A DNA stretch of 32,511 nucleotides from a virus: positions 1-32,511 of the IMG/VR virus record IMGVR_UViG_3300005355_000015; one strand, given 5' to 3'. This document shows positions 23,585 to 30,589 of this stretch, one piece after another. The notes beneath the pieces are model-generated. The model was not told where the DNA came from. It saw only the letters and a program-made list of their open reading frames with translations, and made no database searches. Both the position numbers and the translations under genes were made by a program. Position 1 is the stretch's first letter. Each line of letters opens with the position of its first letter.

Positions 23585-23829
23585 TACCGGGCCCGCCGGT
23601 GCACGTCGGCGTTCGGACACGTCGCGAAATGCGAGGTGTAGATCTCCTCGCCGGGCATCTGATCTCGCGTCGCGCTGATCACGAGCGGCCCGCCCGGGTC
23701 GTCGAGCTCGCGGAGCACGAACCCCTGCTGCACGGTCGCCGGCGCCGGCAGCGCGTCGATCGGCATTTTGCGGCCGTGCTCGGTTCGGGTCCACGTGATA
23801 GCGGCACGGCATGAACGGCAGAGCGCCAT
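23584..23829 (-). CDS. Small zinc-ribbon-like protein
   Basis: ATG 23829 shares a base with the upstream TGA (TGATG), giving 81 aa. CRSCRAAITWTRTEHGRKMP at the start and HFATCPNADVHRRAR at the end supply Cys, Cys and His/Cys ligands for a zinc ribbon. Similar C-x2-C...W...G-x-MP proteins occur in actinophages. A nucleic-acid or protein-binding role is possible. Confidence 0.65.
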   Translation of the reverse strand: MALCRSCRAAITWTRTEHGRKMPIDALPAPATVQQGFVLRELDDPGGPLVISATRDQMPGEEIYTSHFATCPNADVHRRAR

Positions 23830-24149
23830 CAGAACGGGATCTCGTTCGTCTGCGCGGAGCTCGAGCTCGGCGTCGCCGGCCCCCACACGCCGCCGCGGAG
23901 TGATTCCCACCGGCCCGAGCGCCGGCGAACGACGAGCCCTTTCCGCCGGAGCGCGACGAGCACGGCGCGACCTTCGTCCTCGCAGTACGAGCACGGCCGG
24001 CGCCCGTCGTGTTTCCCGCGGCGCGCGTGCAGCACGAGCCCGATATGCGTCGCGGTCGCGCCGCCGTTCAGCTCGACGAGCTCGAGCACGTAGCGCTGCC
24101 GGTCGGTCAGTTTCGGCTCGGACGGCACGAGCTCGAGCTGCTCAGCCAT
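23829..24149 (-). CDS. Winged-helix DNA-binding-like protein
   Basis: ATG 24149 opens a 106-aa protein. KLTDRQRYVLELVELNGG and THIGLVLHARRG form a helix-turn-helix segment. CSYCEDEGRAVLVALRRKGL, RRRSGRWESL forms the second helix and wing. A similar layout recurs in small actinophage proteins with a Cys-x2-Cys insert. It may regulate this gene block or help replication. The C-terminus is Ser/Gln-rich. Confidence 0.65.
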   Translation of the reverse strand: MAEQLELVPSEPKLTDRQRYVLELVELNGGATATHIGLVLHARRGKHDGRRPCSYCEDEGRAVLVALRRKGLVVRRRSGRWESLRGGVWGPATPSSSSAQTNEIPF

Positions 24150-24357
24150 GCCGGCAGCCCTTCGGGTACCACGTCGTGACGGCTTTCCGGCCGAGCTCGA
24201 TCGAGCTCGCGCCCGCGGTGCACGCCGGCGGCGACGAGTCGAACGCGCCGACGCGCCACGCGACGAACACGCCGACGCCGGTCCAGAACAGGAGACAGAA
24301 CGCGAGCGCGCCGGCGAGGATCAGCGTCCCGAATGCGTCGATCGGGTCGCGCCGCAT
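24142..24357 (-). CDS. Small one-TM membrane protein
   Basis: ATG 24357 shares a base with the upstream TGA, giving 71 aa. MRRDPIDAFGTLILAGALAF, then CLLFWTGVGVFVAWRVGAFD, make one long membrane segment with a basic N-terminus. The rest is outside with two cysteines. It follows the Rpf-like gene and may help anchor or export it; a holin-like role is also possible. The longer frame upstream is a shadow. Confidence 0.6.
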   Translation of the reverse strand: MRRDPIDAFGTLILAGALAFCLLFWTGVGVFVAWRVGAFDSSPPACTAGASSIELGRKAVTTWYPKGCRHG

Positions 24358-24794
24358 CAGAAACACACGCCGCGGCTCGGTGGCCATTGCCCGCGCAGCC
24401 ACTCGCGCGAGTAGTGCTCGAGCCGGTACGCGCCCTCGGCGAATCGCATCTGCTCGACCGCCGGCCACGTGTCGACCGTGCCGGCCGGGTGACGAACGCG
24501 GCTCGAGTAGTGAGGGATGAACCACCCGGTGCCGAGCTGCAGCCCGCCGAGGTACGGGGGATTCGGGTCGTTCCACGCTGTGCGCTCCTGCCGGTGCACG
24601 CACAGCCACAGCGAGAGGTGCGCGATCGCCGCCGGCGCCGGGTCGGGTTTCGGCCGGCGAGCTGCGAGCGCGTCGCCGGACGGCCGGAACAGCGCGAGCA
24701 GCACGAACACGATCAGCGCGAGCACGATCAGCGTCGCGAGCGCGAGCACGAGCGGCCAAATCGGCACGCGCGGAGGGTCGTCGCGTTCGATCAT
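24357..24794 (-). CDS. Membrane-anchored Rpf-like transglycosylase
   Basis: The start is ATG 24794, with ATGA overlap, giving 145 aa. Residues 12-36 are a membrane anchor (PIWPLVLALATLIVLALIVF...), followed by a Pro-rich spacer. The rest is a resuscitation-promoting-factor/transglycosylase-like domain: LWLCVHRQERTAWNDPNPPY, then YLGGLQLGTGWF, then WPAVEQMRFAEGAYRLE and RGQWPPSRGVCF. The Glu of HRQERTAW sits where the catalytic Glu of Rpf enzymes lies. Such enzymes cut peptidoglycan glycan strands. It is not next to the endolysin, so it may serve another step. Confidence 0.78.
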   Translation of the reverse strand: MIERDDPPRVPIWPLVLALATLIVLALIVFVLLALFRPSGDALAARRPKPDPAPAAIAHLSLWLCVHRQERTAWNDPNPPYLGGLQLGTGWFIPHYSSRVRHPAGTVDTWPAVEQMRFAEGAYRLEHYSREWLRGQWPPSRGVCF

Positions 24795-25729
24795 CGCGCG
24801 GCCCGATAGTGGTCGGCGTGCCATTGCGCGCAGTAGTACGAATCGCGGTGCGCGGCGAATCCCCACGCGTCGAGCTGCTCGAGCGTGCACGTCGTGCAGT
24901 CGCCGTCGCCGTAGGTCGCGGCGAGCGTGCCGGCGATCGGCAGCCCGTGGTACGAGACCGGCCCCCACCCGCAATTACGGTACGACTCCTCGATCGCGAT
25001 CACGCGGCCGTCGTTCACGCGCGCCTCGAGCTCGGCGTACAGCTGCGCGTCGGACGACTGAATGCCGTCGAGGTGCACGATCATCAGGTGCCCGGAGCCG
25101 CCGAGCTGATCCATCTTCGCGAACGACGCCCGGCACTCGCGCGCGAGCTCGGCCTGAAACATCGGCCGGTCGACGCCGAGCTCGTTCGCGAGCGCGACGA
25201 TCGCGTCCGGGCTCGTGCCGTCGCCCTCGGCGCGTGAGTCGCCCCACACGGCCGTTCGGATGCCGCGCGATTTCAGCGCGGCGATCTCCGCGCGGCTCGG
25301 GTGCGGATACGACGGGTCGGCCGTGAACGCGCGGCCGAAGTAGTCCGGCCCGACGAACGACTCGAGGTAGTCCTGCGCGATCACGAACCACGACTGCCCG
25401 AGCGCGAGCGAGTGTGCCGGCGCCGGGGGGTGCGGTGTCGGCTGCGGCGGTTGCGTGCTGTGCAGCGGAAACTTGTGCCGAATGTCGACGAGGAGCTGAA
25501 ACGGCGTATACGTCTGATCCCATTTCGGGACGACCTTCCACACGCCGGCCGGCCGCGGCCCGCCGACGTCGCGCCACGCGTGCCACCGATCGAACGCGGC
25601 CCACCGGTCGAGCACGTAGCCGTAGTCGCGCCGGGTGATCGACGGCACGACCGATTTCGGCGGTCGCGGCGCGAGCCCGTAGTGCGCTTTCGTCGCCGCC
25701 TCGAATTGCGGTGCGGATAGCTTCGCCAT
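24791..25729 (-). CDS. 312-aa protein of unknown function
   Basis: The start is ATG 25729, four bases after the upstream stop, with GAGGGC as a weak ribosome-binding site. It has an N-terminal basic, Pro-rich region (APRPPKSVVPSITRRDYGYV) and a Pro linker (STQPPQPTPHPPAPAH). The rest has alternating strands and helices (SWFVIAQDYLESFVGPDYFG, IAALKSRGIRTAVWGDSRAE, LMIVHLDGIQSSDAQLYAEL) that may be a TIM barrel. The end is Cys/Trp/His-rich (GDCTTCTLEQLDAWGF, YYCAQWHADHYRA). There is no signal peptide. Adjacency to the Rpf-like gene suggests envelope work; this is inference. Confidence 0.55.
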   Translation of the reverse strand: MAKLSAPQFEAATKAHYGLAPRPPKSVVPSITRRDYGYVLDRWAAFDRWHAWRDVGGPRPAGVWKVVPKWDQTYTPFQLLVDIRHKFPLHSTQPPQPTPHPPAPAHSLALGQSWFVIAQDYLESFVGPDYFGRAFTADPSYPHPSRAEIAALKSRGIRTAVWGDSRAEGDGTSPDAIVALANELGVDRPMFQAELARECRASFAKMDQLGGSGHLMIVHLDGIQSSDAQLYAELEARVNDGRVIAIEESYRNCGWGPVSYHGLPIAGTLAATYGDGDCTTCTLEQLDAWGFAAHRDSYYCAQWHADHYRAAR

Positions 25730-25733
25730 CGGT

Positions 25734-26798
25734 TCAGCCCTCCTCGCGGTAGGCCATCGAGCCTCGCGGCTCGTCGGGGATCGGGAACGCCGGCTGCTCG
25801 AGCTCGGCCGGATCGTCGGGCAGCATCGCGTCGAGCGCCGCGACCATCTTCTCGAGCCACTCGGCCGAGACCTTGCCGCCGTGCTTCGCCCGGAACGCGT
25901 CGACCGCGTCGGATGCCGTGCGGTGCTCGTCGGGCCCGACGCGCTTCGCGAGCTCGAGCATCGCGCCGACGTCGACGTCCGTCGCGAGCGGGGGATCACC
26001 GGCGCCGCTGCGGGGAGAGGCAGAGTCGCCAGAGGAACGACTCGGTACAGCGGCGCCGGTCTTGTCGCCGGCAGCCCATGCGGCTAGGCGCCGGCCGGTG
26101 TCCTCGTCGAGCTGCCGGTCGAGCGGCACGATCTCCTCGAACCGCCGCTCGAGCTTCACGGGTACAGGCACGCCCGGATTGTCCGGCGTGAGCACGACGG
26201 AGAGGGTCGCCTCGAACGGCAGCCGCCGCTCGCAGATCGGAATCCACCCGCCGGCGCCCGTGTACGACTGTTTCGGGACGACCTCGGTCCGACCGCCCAC
26301 CTTCACAATGTCGACTTTGTCCTCGGCCCGGTGACACACGATCACGTGCGGCCGAGCTCGCAGGAGAGCGGCGACGTAGCGCTTATGCCGCTGTTTCGGC
26401 CGGGCCCACGAGAGGAGTTTCGTGTTCTCGCCGCCGCCGAGCCGCGCGTGCTCCTCGAGCTGCAGATCGAGCACGCCGCCCTCGCCGTCGTACTCGTGCG
26501 AGCCGGAGTCGATCACGATCACGGCCGGGTCGAGCGCCTCCGCGGCGACGATCGCCTCGACGTAGCGCTCGGGTGAGAACGGCCCCTCGAGCGTCGCGTG
26601 CAGGAACCGGTAGTCGTCGGCCTTGTGCAGCATCCGGCCGCGCTCGGTGTCGATCGCGACGATAGTCCCGGTCTCGCCGGCGATGCCGGTCGCGATCCGC
26701 AGCGCGGACTCGGTTTTGCCGGTGCCGGTGCCGCCGGCGAGCAGCACGAGGAGCTGCGTCTCAGCGCGTACGGCGTCGCGGAACTCGAGCGGGCTCAT
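25734..26798 (-). CDS. RecA-fold ATPase, Sak4-like
   Basis: The start is ATG 26798, with ATGA overlap, giving 354 aa. QLLVLLAGGTGTGKTESALR near residue 20 is Walker A; ALDPAVIVIDSGSHEYDG is Walker B. Sensor segments follow (ARPHVIVCHRAEDKVDIV). A disordered Ser/Pro/Gly-rich linker leads to a helical C-terminal region (SAEWLEKMVAALDAML). This fits phage AAA/RecA-fold ATPases such as Sak4 annealing proteins, which often lie beside a RecE-like exonuclease. It does so here, so a recombination role is likely. Confidence 0.72.
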   Translation of the reverse strand: MSPLEFRDAVRAETQLLVLLAGGTGTGKTESALRIATGIAGETGTIVAIDTERGRMLHKADDYRFLHATLEGPFSPERYVEAIVAAEALDPAVIVIDSGSHEYDGEGGVLDLQLEEHARLGGGENTKLLSWARPKQRHKRYVAALLRARPHVIVCHRAEDKVDIVKVGGRTEVVPKQSYTGAGGWIPICERRLPFEATLSVVLTPDNPGVPVPVKLERRFEEIVPLDRQLDEDTGRRLAAWAAGDKTGAAVPSRSSGDSASPRSGAGDPPLATDVDVGAMLELAKRVGPDEHRTASDAVDAFRAKHGGKVSAEWLEKMVAALDAMLPDDPAELEQPAFPIPDEPRGSMAYREEG

Positions 26799-27010
26799 CG
26801 GACCATCCGTAGGACGTTGATCGGATCGCCGAACTCGAACGACGCCGAGCGGCCCGCCGTGTAGTGCATCGCCTCGAGCACGCCGGCGTAGACGACTTCC
26901 CACCGGTCGCGCCGGCGTAGCCACAGCCACCGCCAATCGCGCCGGCCGCGTCGCCGGCCGCGCAGCACGAGCACTTTCGCCGGCATCCCGGGTTGCAGAT
27001 TCGCGAGCAT
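26795..27010 (-). CDS. Small 71-aa basic protein, unknown
   Basis: ATG 27010 shares a base with the upstream TAA (TAATG), and TGA overlaps the ATPase start. The frame reads MLANLQPGMPAKVLVLRGRR, an Arg/Trp-rich centre (DWRWLWLRRRDRWEVVYAGV), then FGDPINVLRMVR. The basic centre suggests nucleic-acid binding; no family is recognised. Confidence 0.6.
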   Translation of the reverse strand: MLANLQPGMPAKVLVLRGRRRGRRDWRWLWLRRRDRWEVVYAGVLEAMHYTAGRSASFEFGDPINVLRMVR

Positions 27011-27918
27011 TAGCTGCCACCTCCGAAAACGTTGTAAGGGTCCTCGAGCTCGAGCTCGAGCCACCGCGATTCTTCGTACGCCGGCAGCGTCGCGAACGCG
27101 ACCGCGTCGCGATACGCCGGCCACGAGTCGCCGGCGACGCACTTCCGCCAGAGCTCGAGCGCGTAGTCGACTTTTTTCCGCGCGATCGTCTCGGCGTCGG
27201 GTGCGAGCTGCAGCACCGAGACCGCGTGCGGCTGCTCGAGCTCGACGACGACGAGCCGGAACGCCGGCCGGGTGCCGGTCAGCGTCTCGATTCCGCGCCG
27301 GTAGAACTCGGCCTGCACGTCGTACCCGAGCGAGAACACTTGCCGCGCCCACGACGCCGGGTGCGCCGATCGGCTCGTGACCTTTAGGTCGTCGATCACG
27401 GTCACGTCGGAGCGGAGCCAATCGAGCCGCGACCGGCAGAGCACCTCGTCGCCGAGCTCTTTCCATAGGACCGTGACCTCCGGATCGCCGTCGGCGAACA
27501 GCGGCGGATCGTCCGAGCGCGCCTCGAGCCGGCCGCGGAGCGTCGCGACCGTGTCGAGCACGAGCTGCCACTGATCGGAGAGGAGCGGTACGCGCCCTCG
27601 AGCTCGGATCTCGTCGCGCGCCTCCTGCGCGACCTTCGTCCGGTAGTCGGCCGCGTCGACGCACTCGACGACCTCGACGCCCTCGAGGAACACACTGTGC
27701 GCGGCCGTGCCGAGGTCGAACGCGACAGACGTCGCCGGCACGTGGTCGGGGTTCAGCCTCGGGTGCGCGGCCCACGCGTGCGCCGGCGACGCGCCGCAGA
27801 GCAGTTTCGCGATCGAGCTCGAGAGCGACGGCCGGCCGGCCGGGTCGGCGTCGGCCCACGGGTCGGCGTGGTACGTCGCGGCCGGGATGCCCTTCGCGAT
27901 TCCGCCGGCGACGGTCAC
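27010..27918 (-). CDS. RecE-like / PD-(D/E)XK exonuclease
   Basis: The start is GTG 27918, overlapping the upstream stop by GTGA, giving 302 aa (VTVAGGIAKGIPAATYHADP). It fits phage RecE/exonuclease VIII-like nucleases. SLSSSIAKLLCGASPAHAWA and FDLGTAAHSVFLEGVE form the N-terminal part with the His. CRSRLDWLRSDVTVIDDLKV carries the D...(D/E)xK-type site (DLK). QVFSLGYDVQAEFYRRGIE closes the core. It probably digests 5' ends to give single strands for the neighbouring ATPase. Confidence 0.8.
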   Translation of the reverse strand: MTVAGGIAKGIPAATYHADPWADADPAGRPSLSSSIAKLLCGASPAHAWAAHPRLNPDHVPATSVAFDLGTAAHSVFLEGVEVVECVDAADYRTKVAQEARDEIRARGRVPLLSDQWQLVLDTVATLRGRLEARSDDPPLFADGDPEVTVLWKELGDEVLCRSRLDWLRSDVTVIDDLKVTSRSAHPASWARQVFSLGYDVQAEFYRRGIETLTGTRPAFRLVVVELEQPHAVSVLQLAPDAETIARKKVDYALELWRKCVAGDSWPAYRDAVAFATLPAYEESRWLELELEDPYNVFGGGS

Positions 27919-28157
27919 GAGAGCGCCTCGCGAGCTCGACGCACAGCGGCGAAACACGCCTCGAGCTCGCCTTTCGCGATCGCGAGGTGATGCACGGCCA
28001 TATCGAACGCGTCGTCGGCGAGGAGCTCCTGCGCCGCGGTCTCGAATCCCTCGAGTTTCCCCTCGAGCTCGTACGCGAACCGCTCGAGCCGCGACCGGTG
28101 ATAGCCGACGTTCTCGCGGTAGCGTTTCGCGCGGATCTCGTCGAGCGTCACGGTCAC
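27915..28157 (-). CDS. Small 80-aa helical protein, unknown
   Basis: GTG 28157 (GTGA overlap) opens VTVTLDEIRAKRYRENVGYH. The rest is helical (AYELEGKLEGFETAAQELLA, MAVHHLAIAKGELEACFAAV). It may be a small coiled-coil or adaptor protein; no family is recognised. Confidence 0.6.
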   Translation of the reverse strand: MTVTLDEIRAKRYRENVGYHRSRLERFAYELEGKLEGFETAAQELLADDAFDMAVHHLAIAKGELEACFAAVRRAREALS

Positions 28158-28369
28158 GATCCCCCCTCTCGATCGCCTAGCCACGTGACCGTTATCCGGA
28201 ACCGGTCGCCGCTCGGGACGGTGATCTCAGCCTCGGCGCCCTGGTCGGTCTCACGGAGCGCGTCGGCGCCGATGCCCTGCCCGAGCGGGTCGTGCGAGAT
28301 CGAGAGCCCGCCCATCGCTGCGGCGAGCACGCCGACGGCTGCGCGCGGCCCCGTGTCCGGCGGCGTCAC
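28154..28369 (-). CDS. Small 71-aa protein, unknown
   Basis: GTG 28369 (GTGA overlap) opens VTPPDTGPRAAVGVLAAAMG. It continues LSISHDPLGQGIGADALRET and ends VTWLGDREGGS after a likely beta hairpin (FRITVTWLG). No family is recognised. Confidence 0.55.
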   Translation of the reverse strand: MTPPDTGPRAAVGVLAAAMGGLSISHDPLGQGIGADALRETDQGAEAEITVPSGDRFRITVTWLGDREGGS

Positions 28370-28620
28370 TTTCGCCCCGCGACGTAGTCGAGCCGAACGC
28401 CGAGCTCGCGGACGGCGAATGCGATCGCCTCGAGCCCGGCGAGGAGCGCGAGCGTATCCGGTTGCAGTAGCGGCGGTCGGTCGAGGAGCTCGCCGCTCGG
28501 GTCCTCGGCGAGCCGTGCGCGCGCCTGATCGAACGCGAGCTCGCGCGCGTTGTCGAGCCTCGCGAGCGCGTCGGTCGTCGCCGCTTGCGCGTCGTGTACG
28601 TCGCGAATATCTGCTGCCAC
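28366..28620 (-). CDS. Small 84-aa helical protein, unknown
   Basis: GTG 28620, preceded by GGTGGAGAG, opens VAADIRDVHDAQAATTDALA. It is helical throughout (ELAFDQARARLAEDPSGELL, TLALLAGLEAIAFAVRELGV). No family is recognised. Confidence 0.55.
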   Translation of the reverse strand: MAADIRDVHDAQAATTDALARLDNARELAFDQARARLAEDPSGELLDRPPLLQPDTLALLAGLEAIAFAVRELGVRLDYVAGRK

Positions 28621-28667
28621 CTCTCCACCTTTCCTCGAACCTCGACGCCGTCGCCGGCGCCCCCCTG

Positions 28668-28838
28668 TTACTCGCCGTGCCGGTTCGTCGCGAGAACGAT
28701 CCGCGCGACGTGCAGCTCGACGTCGAACCCGAACGCCGCGTGCCGGCACGCAGCGAGCACACGCCGGAACGCGTCCGGGTACAGCACCCGAGCCCGGTCG
28801 ACCGTGTTCTCGCGCTCGCGGTCGACGTGACGTGTCAC
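28668..28838 (-). CDS. Small 56-aa protein, unknown
   Basis: GTG 28838 (GTGA overlap with the XRE gene) opens VTRHVDRERENTVDRARVLY, then FRRVLAACRHAAFGFDVELH and ends ATNRHGE at TAA 28668. No motif is recognised. It is the second gene of the minus array. Confidence 0.55.
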   Translation of the reverse strand: MTRHVDRERENTVDRARVLYPDAFRRVLAACRHAAFGFDVELHVARIVLATNRHGE

Positions 28839-29053
28839 GCCGCGGCCCGCGCCGGCGCCGGCTCGTACGCGACGAGCTCGAGCTCGAGCCCGTACAGCTT
28901 CGCGATCCGCTCGACCACCGGCCGGCGAGCTCGGTTCGCCTTTTCCCACCGCTCGAGCGTTTTCGCGCTGATGCCGAGCGCGGCCGCGACCTCGAGCCGT
29001 GTCAAACCGGCGTGCTCGCGAGCTGCTCGGAGTGTGAATTTCGGATCACTCAT
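28835..29053 (-). CDS. XRE-family HTH regulator (Cro-like)
   Basis: This 72-aa protein starts at ATG 29053, the first gene of the long minus array. TLRAAREHAGLTRLEVAAAL, then GISAKTLERWEKANRARRPV, is a typical XRE helix-turn-helix. The C-terminal YGLELELVAYEPAPARAAA is short, so it has no effector domain. It diverges from a plus-strand operon across a region with an 11-bp inverted repeat. It probably binds there and controls both directions; which way cannot be read from sequence. Confidence 0.85.
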   Translation of the reverse strand: MSDPKFTLRAAREHAGLTRLEVAAALGISAKTLERWEKANRARRPVVERIAKLYGLELELVAYEPAPARAAA

Positions 29054-29060
29054 ACGGGGG

Positions 29061-29117
29061 AGGTAGACATTAGCGCGTCACGCCGACAATATACGGGTGT
29101 CGAGAAAATGTCTACCT
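29061..29117. promoter_or_regulatory. Operator-like inverted repeat in divergent promoter region
   Basis: AGGTAGACATT (29061-29071) and AATGTCTACCT (29107-29117) form a perfect 11-bp inverted repeat 35 bp apart, between the XRE gene and the plus-strand operon. A partly similar GGTCGACAC lies at 29127-29135. AT-richer stretches (CAATATAC, AAAATGT) in the gap could hold promoters, but no clear -35/-10 pair is assigned. The arms are likely binding sites for the XRE protein. Confidence 0.6.
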
Positions 29118-29135
29118 ACAGAGGAGGTCGACACA

Positions 29136-29366
29136 GTGAGCACCGATCGTTCCACCTTCCTATGCCCCGCCTGCAGGCAGGGACCGTTCGACAGCGCGAG
29201 CGTCGCCGTCGCGCATTGCCCGGCGCCCGTCGAGGAGCAGCTCGTCGGCGAGCCGATGTTCGAGCCGCTCCGCGCGCCTGCGTCGAACGTGGTCGCGCTC
29301 GAGCCGCTCGAGCCCGGCGTGCGGATCGTGAACGGCCAGCGCATGTATTCGGCGGCGTGGCTGTGA
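29136..29366 (+). CDS. Small zinc-ribbon-like protein
   Basis: GTG 29136 with AGAGGAGG upstream opens a 76-aa protein: STDRSTFLCPACRQGPFDSA, then VAVAHCPAPVEEQLVG, giving a short CPxC...HC metal-site-like set. The C-terminus ends RIVNGQRMYSAAWL. It is the first gene of a four-gene plus operon. Function is unknown. Confidence 0.7.
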   Translation: MSTDRSTFLCPACRQGPFDSASVAVAHCPAPVEEQLVGEPMFEPLRAPASNVVALEPLEPGVRIVNGQRMYSAAWL

Positions 29367-29545
29367 GCGTCGAGACGATCAGCGTCGGCGACGTTTTCGA
29401 TACGCCGTTCGAGACCGGCTGCCTCGCCGTCGGCGAGCTCGACGACTTCGGCTCGTTCGACGGCCTCGACTCCGACGGCGTGCTGTGCCGGTTCGTGCTG
29501 CCGATGGTCGAGCAGATCACCGGCACGCGTGAGGTGCCGTCGTGA
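29363..29545 (+). CDS. Small 60-aa acidic protein, unknown
   Basis: GTG 29363 overlaps the previous TGA by 4 nt. VSVETISVGDVFDTPFETGC and FGSFDGLDSDGVLCRFVLPM form a small strongly acidic, beta-like domain. The stop overlaps the next GTG. No family is recognised. Confidence 0.65.
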   Translation: MSVETISVGDVFDTPFETGCLAVGELDDFGSFDGLDSDGVLCRFVLPMVEQITGTREVPS

Positions 29546-30126
29546 GCCGCTCGACGCGCGAGCTCCTCGCCGAGCTCGATCTCCTCGAGACGTACAACTC
29601 GCGGCGCGAGCGGGCCGGCCACGACTACGGCGCCGGGCAGCGCGGCGCCGAGCTGATCCGCCGGCGCCGGCACCTCGAGGAGCTCGGGTACGCCGGCGAG
29701 GAGCTCGAGCTCGCCCTCGCCGATCTCTCGCCGGCCGAGCACGTCCGCGCGTTCGAGCGGATCGGCCGGCCGCGGCTGCGCCGGCTCGAGCGCGACAACT
29801 TCGGCACGGCGAGCTCGAACCGCAGCCTCGAGACGTGGCGCCGGATCGAACAGCGCCTCGAGATCGTGAAACTCGGCGTGCAGCCGCCGCGTGAGAGCTC
29901 GAGCGGCTCGCCTGCTGAGCCCCTCGCAGCCTCGCAGCCGTCAGACGGCCCGCAGCCCGCCGGAAACGGCAGAACGGCTTACAGCGCGTCGACGGTGAAA
30001 ACGGCCGACGGCCGGTTCCGCTCGTCGTGCCCGTGCTGCACTTACAGCACGGAGCGGTCGAAACGCGAGCCGGCCGAGCACGCGATCGCGCAGCACCTCG
30101 CGTACGCGCACGAGGTCTCGTCGTGA
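29542..30126 (+). CDS. 194-aa protein with C-terminal zinc-finger-like motif
   Basis: GTG 29542 overlaps the previous stop by 4 nt. Residues 1-115 form a charged helical region (STRELLAELDLLETYNSRRE, ELELALADLSPAEHVRAFER). A Pro/Ser-rich linker follows, and the end is FRSSCPCCTYSTERSKREPA...HLAYAHEVSS. CPCC with His-x3-His-like spacing resembles a C2H2/zinc-binding motif. It could bind DNA or a host protein; no family is recognised. Confidence 0.65.
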   Translation: MSRSTRELLAELDLLETYNSRRERAGHDYGAGQRGAELIRRRRHLEELGYAGEELELALADLSPAEHVRAFERIGRPRLRRLERDNFGTASSNRSLETWRRIEQRLEIVKLGVQPPRESSSGSPAEPLAASQPSDGPQPAGNGRTAYSASTVKTADGRFRSSCPCCTYSTERSKREPAEHAIAQHLAYAHEVSS

Positions 30127-30332
30127 CGCGCGCCGAACAGCGCGCGGTGCTCCTCGCGGTCGCGCGGTGGAATCCGACCGGGACGTCGATCGAGCTCGTC
30201 GACGCCGATCGGTCGAACCTACGCGAGCAGATCACGCTCGAGCTCGCCGCCGCGATCGGTGTCGAGCCCGAGTCAGCGCTGAACACGGTCGACGCGCTGC
30301 GAATGTCCGGCGCCGTCGACGAGCAGCCGTAG
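30123..30332 (+). CDS. Small 69-aa protein, unknown
   Basis: GTG 30123 overlaps the previous stop by 4 nt. It reads VTRAEQRAVLLAVARWNPTG, then LREQITLELAAAIGVEPESA and ends GAVDEQP before a strong terminator. It is helical and could be a small DNA-binding or regulatory protein; no family is recognised. Confidence 0.6.
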   Translation: MTRAEQRAVLLAVARWNPTGTSIELVDADRSNLREQITLELAAAIGVEPESALNTVDALRMSGAVDEQP

Positions 30333-30342
30333 AGTCAAGAGA

Positions 30343-30388
30343 GCCGGCCGGGCCTTTGACGCCTCTCGGGCCCGGCCGGCCCCCTTCG
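30343..30388. terminator. Strong bidirectional hairpin terminator
   Basis: GCCGGCCGGGCC (30343-30354) pairs perfectly with GGCCCGGCCGGC (30369-30380), 12 bp with a 14-nt loop. It lies between the plus operon ending at 30332 and the minus lysis genes ending at 30389. CCCCTTCGTT follows on the plus strand and TCTTGACT on the minus, so the T-runs are weak. The stem is very stable, and the convergent position makes it a likely terminator for both. Confidence 0.75.
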
Positions 30389-30568
30389 TTACTTCGAGAT
30401 CGCTTTCGACGTCGTGACGCCGGCGAGACCGCCGGCGAGCGCGAACGCGAGATCGGGTAGTCGCGTCTGCGTGAGCTCGCTCGCTCCGCTGATGATCGTC
30501 ACGGTGACGATCGCGGCCACGACGGCGAGCAGAGCGATTCCGAGCACGCCCTCGATCACGTACTGCAT
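30389..30568 (-). CDS. Small two-TM membrane protein, holin-like
   Basis: ATG 30568, preceded by GGGGAA, opens a 59-aa frame ending at TAA 30389. MQYVIEGVLGIALLAVVAAI continues into VTVTIISG as the first membrane segment, and LPDLAFALAGGLAGVTT is the second. The C-terminus is basic (SKAISK). The size, two hydrophobic segments and the place directly after the endolysin gene are typical of small phage holins, which make the membrane lesion that releases lysin. Confidence 0.7.
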   Translation of the reverse strand: MQYVIEGVLGIALLAVVAAIVTVTIISGASELTQTRLPDLAFALAGGLAGVTTSKAISK

Positions 30569-30589
30569 TCGGTGTTCCCCCTTCCCGGG

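Noticed and set aside
29116-29742. 208-aa minus ORF opposite the plus operon
   Set aside because: It looks protein-like only because of codon symmetry; it lacks a ribosome-binding site and overlaps the coupled plus genes fully.
29078-30286. 402-aa minus ORF opposite the plus operon
   Set aside because: Arg/Ser/Ala-rich without domain features, and it is the antisense of four coupled plus genes with good starts.
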